Assembly (NCBI GenBank): GCA_028723145.1
Contig: JAQYFM010000280.1
Span: 1-32,225, forward strand
Length of the DNA stretch: 32,225 bases
From: Spirochaetales bacterium
GTDB lineage: Bacteria > Spirochaetota > Spirochaetia > Sphaerochaetales > Sphaerochaetaceae
Reading direction: 5' to 3'
A program made the translations under genes and the position numbers. Positions 31,657 to 32,225 of the stretch are shown here, piece by piece (the stretch's first letter is position 1; each line of letters starts with the position of its first letter). The notes beneath the pieces are model-generated. The model was given only the letters and a program-made list of their open reading frames with translations, searched no databases and was not told the origin of the DNA.

Positions 31657-32225
31657 ATGTTTACTTCAATTTCAAAGAAGGCCTCGGAAGTTCTATCTCC
31701 GATGCCAAATAAAATAATAGATAAGAAAGGTGAATTTACCTTCTCTCAAGATACAATTGTTTTTGTTGAACCTCAATTTTCTAGCGAGGCAGAGACCTTT
31801 ATCGATCTGCTTTTAGAAGACTTACCATATGAAGGTAAGGGTAGTGGAGAAAATGAGCTTTATATTAAGAAATCAAAAATAAAAGATAAGTTTAATTTGG
31901 AAGTATTACCAAATAAAATCACTGTAAGTGCAAATAATAATGAATTAATTTTCTCAGCTCTGGAGACCCTTCGTTCTTTATTTTTAACATATGGACATAC
32001 TATTCCATGTTGTAAAATTACAGACTGGCCTAAGACAGGATATAGAGGTTTTATGCTTGATTGCGCAAGACACTTTGTTAGTGCAAGAGAGATAAAAAAG
32101 CTTTTGAAGGCAGCTTCCTCAATACATTTAAATTATTTTCATTGGCACCTTACAGATGATCAAGGATGGCGCTTCCCTCTTTCTTTTGATGAAAAGGTTA
32201 ATAAAGAGTCATCTGTTAGAAAAGC
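31657..32225 (+). CDS. GH20 beta-N-acetylhexosaminidase (N-terminal part, cut by window end)
   Basis: The frame is open from the ATG at 31657 to the window edge (189 full codons). A GH20b-like N-terminal alpha/beta domain (about 15-115) leads into the start of the catalytic barrel. TGYRGFMLDCARHFVSAREI and the following LNYFHWHLTDDQGWRFPL are diagnostic for family 20, which removes terminal beta-linked GlcNAc or GalNAc. The catalytic Asp-Glu pair lies beyond the window. No signal peptide is visible (MFTSISKKASEVLSPMPNK), so it is probably cytoplasmic, acting on imported or recycled aminosugars. AAAGGAGGAG gives a strong ribosome site. It starts a separate transcription unit from the acyltransferase gene. 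Confidence 0.92.
   Translation, partial: MFTSISKKASEVLSPMPNKIIDKKGEFTFSQDTIVFVEPQFSSEAETFIDLLLEDLPYEGKGSGENELYIKKSKIKDKFNLEVLPNKITVSANNNELIFSALETLRSLFLTYGHTIPCCKITDWPKTGYRGFMLDCARHFVSAREIKKLLKAASSIHLNYFHWHLTDDQGWRFPLSFDEKVNKESSVRK

Noticed and set aside
1-32225. CRISPR arrays, insertion sequences, tRNA or rRNA genes, phage attachment sites
   Set aside because: I looked for regular direct repeats, transposase motifs and tRNA/rRNA signatures and found none that I could support.

Overview
The window is AT-rich DNA (roughly one third G+C by eye) with tightly packed genes on both strands. It most likely comes from a gut- or host-associated spirochaete, such as a Sphaerochaeta- or Treponema-like lineage. 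The pointers are the housekeeping gene types, the phosphofructokinase that combines GGDGT with PKTIDND, and the clostridial/spirochaetal style of sugar-ABC plus cytoplasmic glycosidase loci. This placement is an inference from gene content; no rRNA or tRNA is present to confirm it.

Region 1 (1-8597) is housekeeping. A WYL-type regulator, cut by the window start, and a small SlyX-like gene diverge from a palindromic promoter region. A minus-strand run follows: dnaE, a YggT-family membrane protein, recG, rsmD and an acyl-ACP thioesterase. Their junctions are coupled (15 nt gap, TAATG, 1 nt gap, ATGA).

Region 2 (8598-22140) is a self-contained carbohydrate-utilisation locus. A 514-bp control region leads into a plus-strand operon: CUT1 solute-binding protein, two permeases, a GH105 unsaturated-uronyl hydrolase, a GH38 alpha-mannosidase and an MFS transporter. 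Facing it is a minus-strand fusion of an AraC-type regulator to a complete TIM-barrel sugar isomerase. Diverging from that is an unrecognised cytoplasmic protein of about 837 residues. The operon promoter and the promoter of this large protein carry the same 14-bp box (TCGCAAAAAATGCA) exactly 53 bp upstream of an identical TATACT -10 element. Neither has a recognisable -35. A degenerate copy of the box lies in the presumed promoter of the regulator. This suggests one regulon: import of an oligosaccharide carrying uronate and alpha-mannose, then intracellular dismantling by GH105, GH38 and perhaps the unknown protein. No transporter ATPase and no polysaccharide lyase is present, so both must be encoded elsewhere.

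Region 3 (22141-25461) is a minus-strand three-gene molybdenum-hydroxylase-like set (large, 2Fe-2S and FAD subunits). The large subunit is short and divergent. Region 4 (25554-30700) is a plus-strand run: ligA, an aminotransferase, a ModE-like DNA-binding protein and phosphofructokinase, ending in a strong terminator. Region 5 (30701-end) holds a PlsC-type acyltransferase and the start of a GH20 beta-N-acetylhexosaminidase cut by the window end.

No CRISPR array, insertion sequence, tRNA or rRNA was seen. Several housekeeping starts (dnaE, ligA, slyX, the large molybdenum subunit) lack a Shine-Dalgarno sequence and have a -10-like element directly before the ATG. The sugar genes, in contrast, have strong GGAGG sites.
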